Of a stretch of DNA of 64,000 bases, positions 45,386 to 55,322 are shown one piece after another. The position numbers and the translations under genes are program-made. Under the pieces are notes generated by a model. That model did no database searches, was not told where the DNA came from, and worked only from the letters and a program-made list of their open reading frames with translations. The DNA comes from Ktedonobacter robiniae (GTDB lineage: Bacteria > Chloroflexota > Ktedonobacteria > Ktedonobacterales > Ktedonobacteraceae), in contig NZ_BNJG01000003.1 of assembly GCF_016587375.1 (NCBI RefSeq), positions 496,001-560,000 of the forward strand, given 5' to 3'. Numbering within the stretch: position 1 is the stretch's first letter; every line of letters starts with the position of its first letter.

Positions 45386-46264
45386 CTATGGACGAGGGGA
45401 ACCCATAGGGTTGGGCATGGGAATACCACCCTGGTCCACAATGCACGTGCTAAGTGGGCGTACCAGCTCTATGAGGCGCTTGTATTTCTCTTCACCCAGA
45501 TGTTGCCAGGGCGGGAGTGCCAGCCAATCTGTGCGATCTTCGATAGCTCGATGCAGAGCCTTACCGCTTGCTGTAGCGCGCCCTTCTTTGTCGAGCAGTC
45601 CTCTCCGGCGCATACGATGCTCGGCAGCCTGCCAGTCTTCATCGCTCCAGCCTCGATGAGGCTGTATGGACTCCCTGGCAATATTTCCCACACTTCCCTG
45701 AAGCACGTGCGCCTCGCAGCCATCAACCCCTTCGCCCAGTAAGGCAACAATGTGGCCATCGCCCCGATACTCACGCAGCAAGGTGGCGGCATGCCAGAGC
45801 ACAAGATGCGGCTCTTCAGGCCATTTCATGTCGCTATAGGCCGCGAAGAGGGTGCGACCAATCACTGAGCAGCCCACGACCGCCTCTCGCGCCAGTTGAG
45901 CCGCCTCTGCCAGTTCGTGCGAAGCAATGCTCTCTCCCAGCAAGCGACGCAAGGCCTTGTCGGCAGCCTGTACACGGGCACTCCAGACGCGCTCAGGGGT
46001 TGAGAACTTCCAGGCATCGGGAATGGCGCGCGCAACCATGCGCGGATGAAAATTATAGAAGGTGGCGCTCACAACGGAGGCGGAGACTGCACCCAGGGGA
46101 GCGGCCCGCGAGGCGAAATATCCCATCCAGAAGCCTTTCAGACCCACCTCCTTGTAGGCCTCGCGAGCCTCGGGCGCGAAATAAATCATCGCATTATACG
46201 GCTCCAGTACAGCCCAGGCCGTACGCGCAACGGATAAATCAGGCTGATCGTTCGCAATAAACAC
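45386..46264 (-). CDS. SCO6745-family protein
   Basis: 292 residues. Markers are AWAVLEPYNAMIYFAPEARE, then GLKGFWMGYFASRAAPLGAV and FYNFHPRMVARAIPDAW, characteristic of the SCO6745 family of actinobacteria and relatives. The C-terminal part has a winged-helix-like stretch (RMRRRGLLDKEGRATASGKA). Start GTG at 46264 is chosen for AAAGGAGG five bases upstream; a longer frame from 46288 has that site inside it. Biochemical role is unknown. Confidence 0.75.
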   Translation of the reverse strand: MFIANDQPDLSVARTAWAVLEPYNAMIYFAPEAREAYKEVGLKGFWMGYFASRAAPLGAVSASVVSATFYNFHPRMVARAIPDAWKFSTPERVWSARVQAADKALRRLLGESIASHELAEAAQLAREAVVGCSVIGRTLFAAYSDMKWPEEPHLVLWHAATLLREYRGDGHIVALLGEGVDGCEAHVLQGSVGNIARESIQPHRGWSDEDWQAAEHRMRRRGLLDKEGRATASGKALHRAIEDRTDWLALPPWQHLGEEKYKRLIELVRPLSTCIVDQGGIPMPNPMGSPRP

Positions 46265-46458
46265 ATGGCCTCCTTTGGCTCTACACACTCAACAATGAAG
46301 CAACTTCTTGTCGTTATTAAATGACGCGTCGTACAATGACAGATCAGGTGCATATTTCAGCGCCAAACACTATTATCGCACACACGCAGAAAAGGGATAT
46401 TCAAGCGCACTTCCCATTTCGGGCACACACTATGGCTATAGGACGTTCAGGAGTAGAC

Positions 46459-47244
46459 ATGATAACACAGGCCTTCTGGATCGAGGAAGGGGAAAGCACC
46501 TTCCGCGCAACAATACATACACAGGGACCCTGGCATCCAGACTTTCAGCATGGGGGACCGCCAGCGGCCCTGCTGGTGCGCCAGATAGAGCGTTGCTCGC
46601 CACGACTAGATATGATGCTCGCACGGGTCTCCATCGACATCCTTGGACCTATGCCTATCGCCACCTTTCACGCCACCGCACGCGTGGTGCGCCCTGGGCG
46701 CAGCGTGGAACTATTGGAGGCCACGCTCGAACATGAGGGACGAACCGTCATGCGTGCCAACGCCTGGCGCGTAAAACTACCCAACGCGCAGCCGCCCGCG
46801 CAAGCTCCCGAGCAGGCTCCCCCTATACCAGCAGAGACCACCGATCCCACCCAGACTCCTGCCTGGAACTGCGGCTTTCTAGCCGCGACCGAGTGGCGCT
46901 TCGTCCACGGCAACTATGCCCAAATTGGCTCGGCCATGGCCTGGATTCGCCTGCGCTACCCTTTGTTGGCAGAAGAAGATATGTCCCCCACCCAGCGCCT
47001 GGTCGCGACTGCCGATTCGGCCAACGGCATTAGTAGCGCGCTTGACATCAGCACATGGCAATTTATTCCACCTGAACTAACGCTGCATATCCTGCGCCCA
47101 CCAACCGGTGAGTGGCTCTGTATGGATGCGGCGACCCTCATCCAGAGCGAGGGAACCGGCCTCACAACCTCCAAACTCTATGATACCCATGGGCTGGCCG
47201 CCTGCTCCGCCCAATCCCTCTTCATCTCGCGGCGCACCCAGTAA
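46459..47244 (+). CDS. acyl-CoA thioesterase-like double hotdog protein
   Basis: 261 residues: TQGPWHPDFQHGGPPAALLV at ~20-40, with the His-Gly-Gly hotdog entry, RVSIDILGPMPIATFHATAR, then a second hotdog with WRFVHGNYAQIGSAMAWIRL and ADSANGISSALD, ending with GEWLCMDAATLIQSEGTGLT. This is the TesB/thioesterase-superfamily pattern. AGGAG precedes the ATG at 46459. Substrate unknown. Confidence 0.85.
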   Translation: MITQAFWIEEGESTFRATIHTQGPWHPDFQHGGPPAALLVRQIERCSPRLDMMLARVSIDILGPMPIATFHATARVVRPGRSVELLEATLEHEGRTVMRANAWRVKLPNAQPPAQAPEQAPPIPAETTDPTQTPAWNCGFLAATEWRFVHGNYAQIGSAMAWIRLRYPLLAEEDMSPTQRLVATADSANGISSALDISTWQFIPPELTLHILRPPTGEWLCMDAATLIQSEGTGLTTSKLYDTHGLAACSAQSLFISRRTQ

Positions 47245-47337
47245 AGCCCATGGGACTCATGCTCCACCAGGACACAGTCATAAACTCAAAGAAAAAAGAG
47301 GAAGCCTTTGTGGAGAAATAGAAGATATTAAGCATGC

Positions 47338-48067
47338 GTGGCTGGCCTCGAATGCCTTGAGGTACACAATCTAAGCTATCGCTATCCAGGAGGGGAACGC
47401 GGCATCGAAAGGATTAACCTCTCATTGCGACGCGGCACACTGACGGTGATTACTGGACGTATAGGTGCAGGCAAAACCACGCTTTTACGGACTCTCCTTG
47501 GCCTCCTACCCAGAACTGAGGGGGAACTCTACTGGAAATGGCAAACTGATCACGGAACCTGTACGCTTCTTCGTGCCACCTCGGAGCGCCTACACGCCCC
47601 AGGTACCCCAGCTTTTTAGCGATCCATTGCGGGAGAATATTCTCCTGGGCTGGCCTGAGCAACCAGACAGACAATCATTGGATAAGGCCATCGCTACAGC
47701 CGTTCTGGAGCTAGATATAGCGGCGCTAGAGCAGGGCCTGGAGACACTGGTGGGGACGTGTGGCGTCAAGCTTTCGGGTGGGCAGATCCAGCGCACAGCG
47801 GCGGCGCGCATGCTTGTACGCGAAGCCGAGCTCCTGGTTTTTGACGACCTCTCTAGCGCACTCGATATCGCAACCGAACAGCTTCTCTGGGAACGCCTCT
47901 TCTCTGGTGGAGAACGTACCTGCTTGGTGGTTTCGCACCGCCCGGCGCTTTTAGAGCTAGCCAACCAGGTCATCGTCCTGAAAGATGGCCGCGTCGAAGC
48001 CACAGGGCCCCTGAGCTCGCTACTAGAGACATGCGAAGAGCTGCAAGGTATCTTCAATCGAATTTAG
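47338..48067 (+). pseudogene. orphan ABC-exporter ATPase domain, 5'-truncated and frameshifted
   Basis: The first frame has LECLEVHNLSYRYPGGERGI and Walker A GRIGAGKTT, then drifts after EGELYW at the A3 run (47536-47538). Dropping one A restores NGKLITEPVRFFVPPRSAYT, then the Q-loop (PQVPQLFSDPLRENILLG), signature LSGGQIQRTAAARM, Walker B LLVFDDLSSALD and His loop VVSHRPALLE. Related ATPases are the C-terminal half of a ~600-residue exporter; here the membrane half is missing, and a stop lies three codons before the GTG. The result is likely a remnant, unless a separate permease exists elsewhere. Confidence 0.65.
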
Positions 48068-48076
48068 AGGTAGCCC

Positions 48077-48141
48077 GACGCTGCTAAAGCACGCGTCTAC
48101 ATATCGCGGCGCGATATGTAGACGCGTGCTTTAGCAGCGTC
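48077..48141. repeat. palindromic repeat family A (copy 2)
   Basis: Perfect 31-bp arms (48077-48107, 48111-48141) over three bases. It shares most positions with 24221-24293. It separates the convergent ABC remnant and GGDEF gene and probably terminates both. Confidence 0.85.
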
Positions 48142-48148
48142 ACCTCCC

Positions 48149-50260
48149 TTACTCCGCGAGGCAGACGCGGTTGCGTCCGGCGCTTTTGGCCTGATACATG
48201 GCAAAATCGGCGCGCTCTATGAGCTGCTCGCGGCTGCTGCCATGCTGGGGATAAAAGGCAATTCCAAGACTAATGGTGATGGTGATGGAACGGGCTTTCC
48301 CCTCATGTTCCCAGCAGAAGGGCTGGGTGGCAACTGCCTGGCGTAGGCGCTCGACAATGCTCACAGCCTCATCTGAATGGGCAATATCAGCCAGAATCAG
48401 GGCGAACTCCTCTCCACCATAGCGGCTGGCGATATCGTTGGCCCGCAGTCCGGAGCGAAGGCGCCTCCCAAGCTCGTGCAAGACCAGGTCGCCCACTCGG
48501 TGGCCCCACTGATCATTGACGCTTTTAAAGTGATCAAGGTCAGCGAAGACCAGCGCCCAGTTCACACCAGTGCTCCGACTGCGTTCCAGCGCCTTATCCA
48601 GTTCCGTAATCAAGGCGCGATGATTGGGTAGGCCGCTTATGGGGTCAGTCAAGGCGGCCTGCTCCTGCTCGCGATACAACTTCTCCAGCTCAACCATGAG
48701 CTCTTGCTGCCGCTGATAGGAGTGCTCAAGCTCCTTGCGCAACGCGCGCTCGCGCTGCGAGACAAAACGTTCCTCATCAAAGAGTGTTCTCACACGCGGC
48801 ACCTCTCCTAGAAGGAAGCTCGCGATTAACGTGCTACATGTCACAAAGAGGACGAGGAGTCGCCAGGAGTCATTGGAGAGAAACTGAGGAATCCAGGAAA
48901 TTGTGACAGTTATCCAGATACCCAAACCTGCGGATACCAGGTGTAACACAGCACATAGCAAAACCAACATATCTTTTCCTGTTCGCTTGCTACGATTATC
49001 GGTGCGAAAGAGCAGAAAGAAAGGGATTGCCAGGAGGGCCGCCGCAAAAGTTAAGAAAAGCAGTTCGGAGACAGCATACAAAATACTAGAAATGACCTCG
49101 AAGATCGCGCTAGGAAAACTGAAACCGTGACGGAAGAGGACAACCACCAGGATCGAGGCACAGATCACAAGTGCCACAGCCAACGCCTGCACCGCGATAC
49201 TCATCACAGGCACACCAACCCGATTTAGCGTGGCAATACTACGCGGGATACGCCTGTGCTGCGCCAGGGTCACAAGCAAACGAGATGCAATAATGGTGAT
49301 TGCCATTGTTTGTAGTAGGTGAGCACTCGCTATGACACTCAGAGCAATGACTCTTCCTGGAGGTCCGAACAAAAGCGTAAAGACAGCGCCGGCAGCATCG
49401 TTGGCGCTCGCAAAGTGCGAAATCGTCAGCAAACTCCATGCGCATAAGAGGTAGATAATAAAGATCGCGCCTGCTCCCCACCAGACATAATTCGAGGTAC
49501 GCCGCAAACCAGCGTTGCCCCCCTGAACCTCCTGTCCCAGAAACAGGGGAAAGATCAAGCCCGTAAAGCCAACGAGAGTCAGACTATATGTGCGCAAGTA
49601 AAGTGCCGTCACATCTTCCCTTGATGGAGTGGGCGCAACCCAACCAAAGGCATGCGCATGCCATCCCCACCAGAGCGTCCCCAATGTCAGAAGCAACACA
49701 GACACAACGTAACAGATACATACCACAAAAAGCCATTTTGTGAGCCTCCGCAGTGGTATACAGGCTAATGCAGCAGCCAGGCCTAGAATGACCAGCATTA
49801 AGAACAAGCACAGAGCCAGGTTATCAAACCAGGAAGATAACAGGAAGCGCAAAGAGGAAAAAGTATCCTCAACCATCGTCGCATTTATCATCACGATGCC
49901 GCACCAGCCCGTAAATGTGATGAGAAAACCCAACGTTGGCCCATACACAATGCGCGTCCATACATATGGGCTTCCCTTACCTGGCAGGCGCCGCACGAGC
50001 CACCGTCCCAAAAACGCCTGGGGAAACATAAAGGTTATGAAACCAAATAACCAGAAGAGAAGCGAGAGGCTACCGGCAGAACTTGTGGCATTAATTTTAG
50101 GCAGCAGGACCACAGTAATAATAGCCAACACAACCAGGTCGGATGTCCGAAGTACTGCTGGCAGCTTTGGGAGAGGAACACGTACGTGCGCCGTGTCTTG
50201 AACCTTTGTCGTATCTGCCCTTTTGGTATGCGCGGACTTTGAGGATGAAGCTGAATGCAT
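48149..50260 (-). CDS. APC-type amino-acid permease-like membrane protein fused to a GGDEF diguanylate cyclase
   Basis: 703 residues. Residues ~40-490 contain 12 predicted membrane helices in an APC-superfamily layout: LRTSDLVVLAIITVVLLPKI, GKGSPYVWTRIVYGPTLGFL, GFTGLIFPLFLGQEVQGGNA. A coiled-coil (residues ~505-535, LRKELEHSYQRQQELMVELE) leads to a GGDEF domain with LTDPISGLPNHRALITELDK, VFADLDHFKSVNDQWGH, the active site RYGGEEFALIL (615-619) and an inhibitory site RAND five residues before it. It should make c-di-GMP, perhaps gated by a ligand bound or moved by the membrane part. GGAGGGG precedes the ATG at 50260. A plain APC permease diverges from it. Confidence 0.88.
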   Translation of the reverse strand: MHSASSSKSAHTKRADTTKVQDTAHVRVPLPKLPAVLRTSDLVVLAIITVVLLPKINATSSAGSLSLLFWLFGFITFMFPQAFLGRWLVRRLPGKGSPYVWTRIVYGPTLGFLITFTGWCGIVMINATMVEDTFSSLRFLLSSWFDNLALCLFLMLVILGLAAALACIPLRRLTKWLFVVCICYVVSVLLLTLGTLWWGWHAHAFGWVAPTPSREDVTALYLRTYSLTLVGFTGLIFPLFLGQEVQGGNAGLRRTSNYVWWGAGAIFIIYLLCAWSLLTISHFASANDAAGAVFTLLFGPPGRVIALSVIASAHLLQTMAITIIASRLLVTLAQHRRIPRSIATLNRVGVPVMSIAVQALAVALVICASILVVVLFRHGFSFPSAIFEVISSILYAVSELLFLTFAAALLAIPFFLLFRTDNRSKRTGKDMLVLLCAVLHLVSAGLGIWITVTISWIPQFLSNDSWRLLVLFVTCSTLIASFLLGEVPRVRTLFDEERFVSQRERALRKELEHSYQRQQELMVELEKLYREQEQAALTDPISGLPNHRALITELDKALERSRSTGVNWALVFADLDHFKSVNDQWGHRVGDLVLHELGRRLRSGLRANDIASRYGGEEFALILADIAHSDEAVSIVERLRQAVATQPFCWEHEGKARSITITISLGIAFYPQHGSSREQLIERADFAMYQAKSAGRNRVCLAE

Positions 50261-50479
50261 AGTTCGCCCCTCCACATATAGCAATGGGAATCAGTACAGC
50301 TAAACTAAACTGCCTCTGTTTGTAGTGTACCCACAAGACTCACTCTACTATGCAAACGGTTAAAGCCTCCCTATGTGATATAGTACAGCTAACAAGCAGC
50401 ATTCAACATCATCGATCTACCTGGGTAGCTTACTGTCTTTCTATTGATGTTTTTCTCTATTTTTTTCAGGAGACCGCCC

Positions 50480-51892
50480 ATGAGTGATGTACTTGTCCAG
50501 CCCCCAACGGAGGGGGAAGGGGCCTCGGCGCTGCGGCGGAATACGCTGGGCCTGCGTCACGCGATTGTTATTTCGGTGGCTGTTATGTCACCGGCTGCCT
50601 CAGTTTTCTTCAATACTATTCCCCAGGCCGGACTGGTTGGCGCGGCCATTCCGCTGTGCTACCTGGTGGGATTTGTGATCGCTTTGCTGGTCGCGAATCA
50701 GTACAGTGAATTCTCACGCGAGATCCCTTCCAGCGGCTCGGCCTACACCTTTGTTCTGGAGGGGCTAGGCCCAATTCCAGGATTTCTTACCGCCTGGGTT
50801 GGCCTGGCAGCAGTCGTCACTGGCGTACCCTATTCCTTTGTGCTGCTGGGTGCCAACCTGCAAACGCTGGTCCTGCGCTGGTTCGGCCTTAACCTCCACT
50901 GGAGCTTCTGGTTTGTGCTAGCCATAGGCCTGGCCTTCGCCATCTGCTACCTGGGCGTGCGCCAGTCCTTGAATGTGGACCTGGCCTTCCTCGTCTTCGA
51001 AATCGGCGTGTGCCTGATTCTAGCGGCCATCGTCCTCTTCCACGTGGGACAGCAGGGAGGACTGAGTCTGGTTCCATTCACCCTCCAGACCGTGCCTGCC
51101 AATGGTGACATCACCGCTGGCCTAATTCTCGCGACTCTCAGCTATATTGGCTTTGAGACCGCCGCCGCTCTGGGCGAGGAGACGCGTGATCCTCATCGCA
51201 ATATTCCACGCGCCGTCTTCGGTTCCATGCTCGTTGTCGGCCTCTTCTATGTGCTCATGGCCTATGTCGGCACAATCGGTTACGGTATTCCGCACATGGT
51301 CAATGGTTTCGCCAACGATCCCGCGCCCTTCGATACCATTGGTCGCCTCTATGGTGGTCCCATACTAATTGTACTCATCGATATCGTGGGCCTGCTCTCC
51401 TTCTTTAGCGCGGCCCTGGCAATCATCAATGGTGGCGCGCGCATCCTCTACGCAGTGGGTCGCGACGGCCTCTTGCCTCGCTGGAGCACCTGGCTGCATC
51501 CCAGGCGCCAGAATCCCATCGGTACGGTCATCATGCTATGCACCCTTGGCCTGGTCATCGGTCTACCGCTGGGCTTCCTCTTCACACCCATCCAGGCCTT
51601 TGGCTTCCTGGGTACACTCGACGCCGCCCTGGTCTTGATCATCTATGGCCTGGTCTCGGTCGCCAGCATCCTCTTCTTCTGGCGCAAACGCCGCGCGCGC
51701 TTCAACGTCTTCCTGCACGCCCTGCTCCCAGGACTGGCGACCCTGATTATTGCGGGCATCCTTGCGGCGGTCTTTATCTCTCCCTCTCCCTGGCCACTCA
51801 ACCTCATTCCCTTTGTGCTCGGGGCCTGGCTCATCCTGGGATTCGTCCTGCTCTTCGTCCTGCGTAAAAAGCTGACCACACAGATCGTGTAG
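50480..51892 (+). CDS. APC-family amino-acid permease
   Basis: 470 residues, 12 helices. Helix 1 has the unwound substrate-binding turn VMSPAASVFFNT; then YSEFSREIPSSGSAYTFVLE, GLILATLSYIGFETAAALGE and ETRDPHRNIPRAVFGS, all APC signatures. AGGAG precedes the ATG at 50480. It diverges from the GGDEF fusion, whose membrane part belongs to the same superfamily; the two may respond to, or move, related amino acids or amines. No substrate can be assigned. Confidence 0.92.
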   Translation: MSDVLVQPPTEGEGASALRRNTLGLRHAIVISVAVMSPAASVFFNTIPQAGLVGAAIPLCYLVGFVIALLVANQYSEFSREIPSSGSAYTFVLEGLGPIPGFLTAWVGLAAVVTGVPYSFVLLGANLQTLVLRWFGLNLHWSFWFVLAIGLAFAICYLGVRQSLNVDLAFLVFEIGVCLILAAIVLFHVGQQGGLSLVPFTLQTVPANGDITAGLILATLSYIGFETAAALGEETRDPHRNIPRAVFGSMLVVGLFYVLMAYVGTIGYGIPHMVNGFANDPAPFDTIGRLYGGPILIVLIDIVGLLSFFSAALAIINGGARILYAVGRDGLLPRWSTWLHPRRQNPIGTVIMLCTLGLVIGLPLGFLFTPIQAFGFLGTLDAALVLIIYGLVSVASILFFWRKRRARFNVFLHALLPGLATLIIAGILAAVFISPSPWPLNLIPFVLGAWLILGFVLLFVLRKKLTTQIV

Positions 51893-51930
51893 GGAGGAAA
51901 CAAACTTCTCGTCACTACCTGGCTCTCTGG

Positions 51931-51982
51931 GTGAAGGGCGTGATGGCGGGCTGGGGAGTCAGCCCGCCATCACGCCCTTCAC
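51931..51982. terminator. hairpin between convergent genes
   Basis: Perfect 22-bp arms (51931-51952, 51961-51982) starting GTGAAGGGCGTGATGG. The right arm ends three bases before the beta-lactamase-like stop. Confidence 0.85.
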
Positions 51983-51984
51983 GT

Positions 51985-53867
51985 TTAGGAGAGCAATTTA
52001 TCGGCGATGGCTTTGCAGACATGGCGTACGATGCCCTGGCCGTCCTCAAGGGCGTTCTGCCCCTGGGTGTAGACGGCAATGATATAGGCCTCCTTGCCAC
52101 GCGTAATGATGCCCGAGGAGTTCATAACCCACAACGAGTCGGGACCAACTACCCAGCCATCTTTGAGCGCGACTAAAGCTCCCTGGGGCACAGTGTCGCC
52201 GACGCCCACCTGCTGATCAGTCTCTACATTCCGCATGAGGTTGAGAGCGATGGAGCGATCATAGGGTGTCAGGATCTTCCCTTGCTGCAAGAGGGTCAAC
52301 AGGGTGACCATCGTCTGTGGCGTCACAGTGCTATAGCCCCACGCGTCATCGTTGGGTTCAAGGCCCGTGATGCCTATCTTCTGGAGATAGTTCGTAATAG
52401 CTGATGCTCCCCCAAGCTCGTCAAAGAAGAGCGCGGAGGCGGAGTCATTGTCAGAGTTCTCGATCATTGTGGTCAATAATTGCATCTGATCATCATCTGG
52501 CTCCTGGCCCTGACTCTCCAGTTTATCGAAAAAGGCCAGCATGATAGGCACCTTCATCGAGCTCGCCATGGCGAATGATACATTCCCATTATAGGTATAT
52601 GTACGCTGGCGCGTGATATCATAGACCGCGACCCCTACACTATCGCCATTTTGCCTCAGGTATTTCGCCAGGTCAGATGAGAGCACATCTATCGACGCGT
52701 GCGACAACATAGTGCTGGGAGCGTTGTAACTCACCGCGGAGGCCGTAATCCAACCATTTCCGCTATTCTTTGGCGCGGACCACTGCACGTGATACCAGAG
52801 CATACCTGACTGCCACTCAGCCTCACCCAACAGCGTCAGGGGAAAATTCTGTCCCACATGCGCCATTTCCTGACCCTTCACAGGCAGGCTAAGCAGAGAT
52901 GATTCGCCTTGCGCCCAGACGGTCTGCTGAGTCTTCACAGCAATATCGGGTCCACCCAGGGTGTTCAAATAATCCAGCCCGAGGTCACACGCTGCACAGT
53001 TGCGTGGCCGGAAGCGTCCAGTGTATCTTGATCAAGCAGCAGGGCATCACGCTCAAACACCTGGACCTGCATATGGTGGATCTGTCCATCTTTTTTCACG
53101 GTAAAGGGCACTACCTCAGTCTCCGGCAGGCCAAAATCCTTCTGCCAGCCATCGGGCGAGATATCTGCGCGATTCATATACGTCCATAAGGTCTGTGGAA
53201 TAAAATGACCAACATCCCGGCCCAGGAAGGTACCCATCTTCACAAAGACATTCTTACTCAAGGGAGGAGACGAAGCAGCATGCTTCGCAAGTAGCGAGGA
53301 GCTAATCATCCTTCGTACATTGACATAGGTTAACGAGCTTCCCTTGCCGCCAATGGGCACCTGGCTGCCCGCGTTCAATAGAGAGGGCAGCAACGAGAGG
53401 CGCGCAACTCCTGTCGAGTGGTCACTCACACCCGTGCTAATCAAATTTGCCATCACATCTTTTGCGTCCGCCAAATCACCCTGCTGCTTGTCTGGCAGAA
53501 AGAGAGCGCCCAGGCTATAAAATTGTAGCCAGCCCCGATTCGTCGGGAAGGCAGCCGTTACTGGCACACCTAGATTCGCCCCGCCATTATGCTTCTGATA
53601 ATACTCCTCAAAGAGGGGAGAAACTTTGAGGGCTTGAGACGAAGCGAGAGAAAACGCGAAATCCGGCTCTGTAACCTTGCCATCACTCTCCCAACGCTCT
53701 CTCCGACTGACCGCCACTACGCTCCCCTGTTGTGCAGAAAGCGAGCTAGAGGTCAGGCCTATGCATAATAAGATGCTAAACACCAGGAGTATCATGATAA
53801 TTAAAGTACTTTTGGGAGAAAGAGGTTTTATGCGCGTTCTTTTCGCCTTCTTGCATCGCTCTTGCAT
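51985..53867 (-). CDS. exported class A beta-lactamase-like serine hydrolase with LGFP/SH3-like front, frameshifted
   Basis: One locus in two overlapping frames. The front (53867-52965): membrane anchor/signal (LIIMILLVFSILLCIGL), then LGFP-like repeat text (YYQKHNGGANLGVPVTAAFP, GWLQFYSLGALFLP). It ends at TGA, overlapping a TTG (52968) that opens the second frame. A one-base gain in the GGG at 52978-52980 fuses them as TSGLDYLNTLGGPDIAV. The back: SH3-like VWAQGESSLL..., then SxxK as MASSMKVPIM, SDN as ENSDNDSAS and KDG as VALKDGWVV. Class A fold; it could be a beta-lactamase or a wall-active enzyme. The total is about 627 residues. Confidence 0.72.
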
Positions 53868-54011
53868 GTTGCTTCTTCTCTTCTTCGTCTCTAATGCCCT
53901 CTTTGAATACTAGCAGAGAAATATTTTAAAAATACAAAAAAGCCCTCAAGAATTTGTCAAGTCTTGCACTACATAACGGCATTCCGCGACTTAAATCGCG
54001 AGAGGTCGCTG

Positions 54012-55121
54012 CTAGTTTCCATAAGTGACAACCAGGGGCGCTGGCTTCATTGCAAGCACATCCGCAGGAGTCATCAGCCCGGTTGCGGCCTCGATGTGAT
54101 AAAAGAGCTTGAAGCCACCGTAACGAAAGTTATGATACCGCTTCATATCCTGCCCCACCCACTCAGCATACTGCTTCTTCTTATCCTCATGATCTCCCTG
54201 GTAGCCACCAACACTATCCACATGCAGAATGACATCCACACGCTTATCAGCGAGCAATTTATGCTTATCCGCCAGTTCCGCTTGGGTCGCGTCAAAGGCG
54301 TTGGTCAGGCTATCTCCATCTCCACGATACTGGTGAAAAATAAGCATCTTACGCGGGACATGATATTTCATAGGGATGGTCGCGAGAGCCTCGATGATTG
54401 GGTTAAGGTCGCTGGCCCGCACATTGCTCAAGTTCACGCCCGGCACACCATCATGACGCGGAAACATCCATTCTGGATCGACCGCCAGGTGTACAAAGGA
54501 GTAGCGCTGCAAATACGGTAGAAAGCTTGTCAGTTCCTTCATGACAGGTGCCCAGCCGAAATTGAGGTCGAGAAATAGCAAGAGCTGGTGCCGCTGGCAG
54601 AAATCTACATAGCTCTGTATCGTCTGTGCATCCACGTGATGACTGTAGTAACCATCGGGACCAGGAAAAGAATCTGGCACGCTCACCACCAGATCTACGC
54701 CAGATTGAACGGGATGCACCGGGTCTAGCCGTTCATAGGCCGCTCCCTGCTCGTGTAGCTTCTCATACATGGACTCACTTGGCTCAAAGGCGGGGCCAGT
54801 CACCTCAGACCCGGGAACAGCATAGTAGGCCACGACACGATGCCTGGGCAATACAGCTCCCAAAGCCGGATCAAAAGGTGGAGATGCCTTCTTTGTCTCT
54901 TGGGGAACAGAGGGGAGACGCAGATGAGATAGAGCACTAGCCCATATGGGGTAAAATATCACCATCCCAACCACCACCAGCAGACTACATACTAGAACAA
55001 CGGCACTCCCTGGCCCACTAATAAAGCGTGACCACCGCTGTTGTATCTTCATTTGGGGTTTTAAAAGAGGCACCTTCGCCTCAGATCCTTGATCTTTAGA
55101 GTATTCAGATGTTTTACGCAC
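54012..55121 (-). CDS. membrane-anchored exported protein of unknown function
   Basis: 369 residues. Short basic head, one helix at ~38-62 (GSAVVLVCSLLVVVGMVIFY), then an outer domain not recognised. It has alternating strand-helix text that could be a TIM barrel: HRVVAYYAVPGSEVTG, SGVDLVVSVPDSFPGPDG, HQLLLFLDLNFGWAPV, FVHLAVDPEWMFPRHD, KMLIFHQYRGDGDS, RVDVILHVDSVGGYQGD. Acidic residues at strand ends (DLNFG, DPEW) would suit a glycoside-hydrolase-like site. It diverges from the ADP-ribosylglycohydrolase across a long palindrome. Confidence 0.75.
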   Translation of the reverse strand: MRKTSEYSKDQGSEAKVPLLKPQMKIQQRWSRFISGPGSAVVLVCSLLVVVGMVIFYPIWASALSHLRLPSVPQETKKASPPFDPALGAVLPRHRVVAYYAVPGSEVTGPAFEPSESMYEKLHEQGAAYERLDPVHPVQSGVDLVVSVPDSFPGPDGYYSHHVDAQTIQSYVDFCQRHQLLLFLDLNFGWAPVMKELTSFLPYLQRYSFVHLAVDPEWMFPRHDGVPGVNLSNVRASDLNPIIEALATIPMKYHVPRKMLIFHQYRGDGDSLTNAFDATQAELADKHKLLADKRVDVILHVDSVGGYQGDHEDKKKQYAEWVGQDMKRYHNFRYGGFKLFYHIEAATGLMTPADVLAMKPAPLVVTYGN

Positions 55122-55184
55122 AGCATAATCCCTTCCACAATCTCTCTAGAAAAGAGTATGCCAGAGCCACCTAGAGGAACATCC

Positions 55185-55256
55185 CAATGCATGTATAAAG
55201 GTGGTGTCATATACGGGCGCTCGCCCGTATATGACACCACCTTTATACATGCGTTG
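55185..55256. promoter_or_regulatory. 72-bp palindrome in a divergent promoter region
   Basis: 35-bp arms (55185-55219, 55222-55256) with one mismatch and a 2-bp centre. Unlike most long palindromes here, it separates two gene starts, so termination is not its obvious role. A TATACT box at 55272-55277 follows it towards the plus gene. Confidence 0.65.
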
Positions 55257-55322
55257 CAGATACGAACATGCTATACTAGTGACGCAACAGATACAAATAC
55301 GATAGAAGAAGGACACTTTTAT

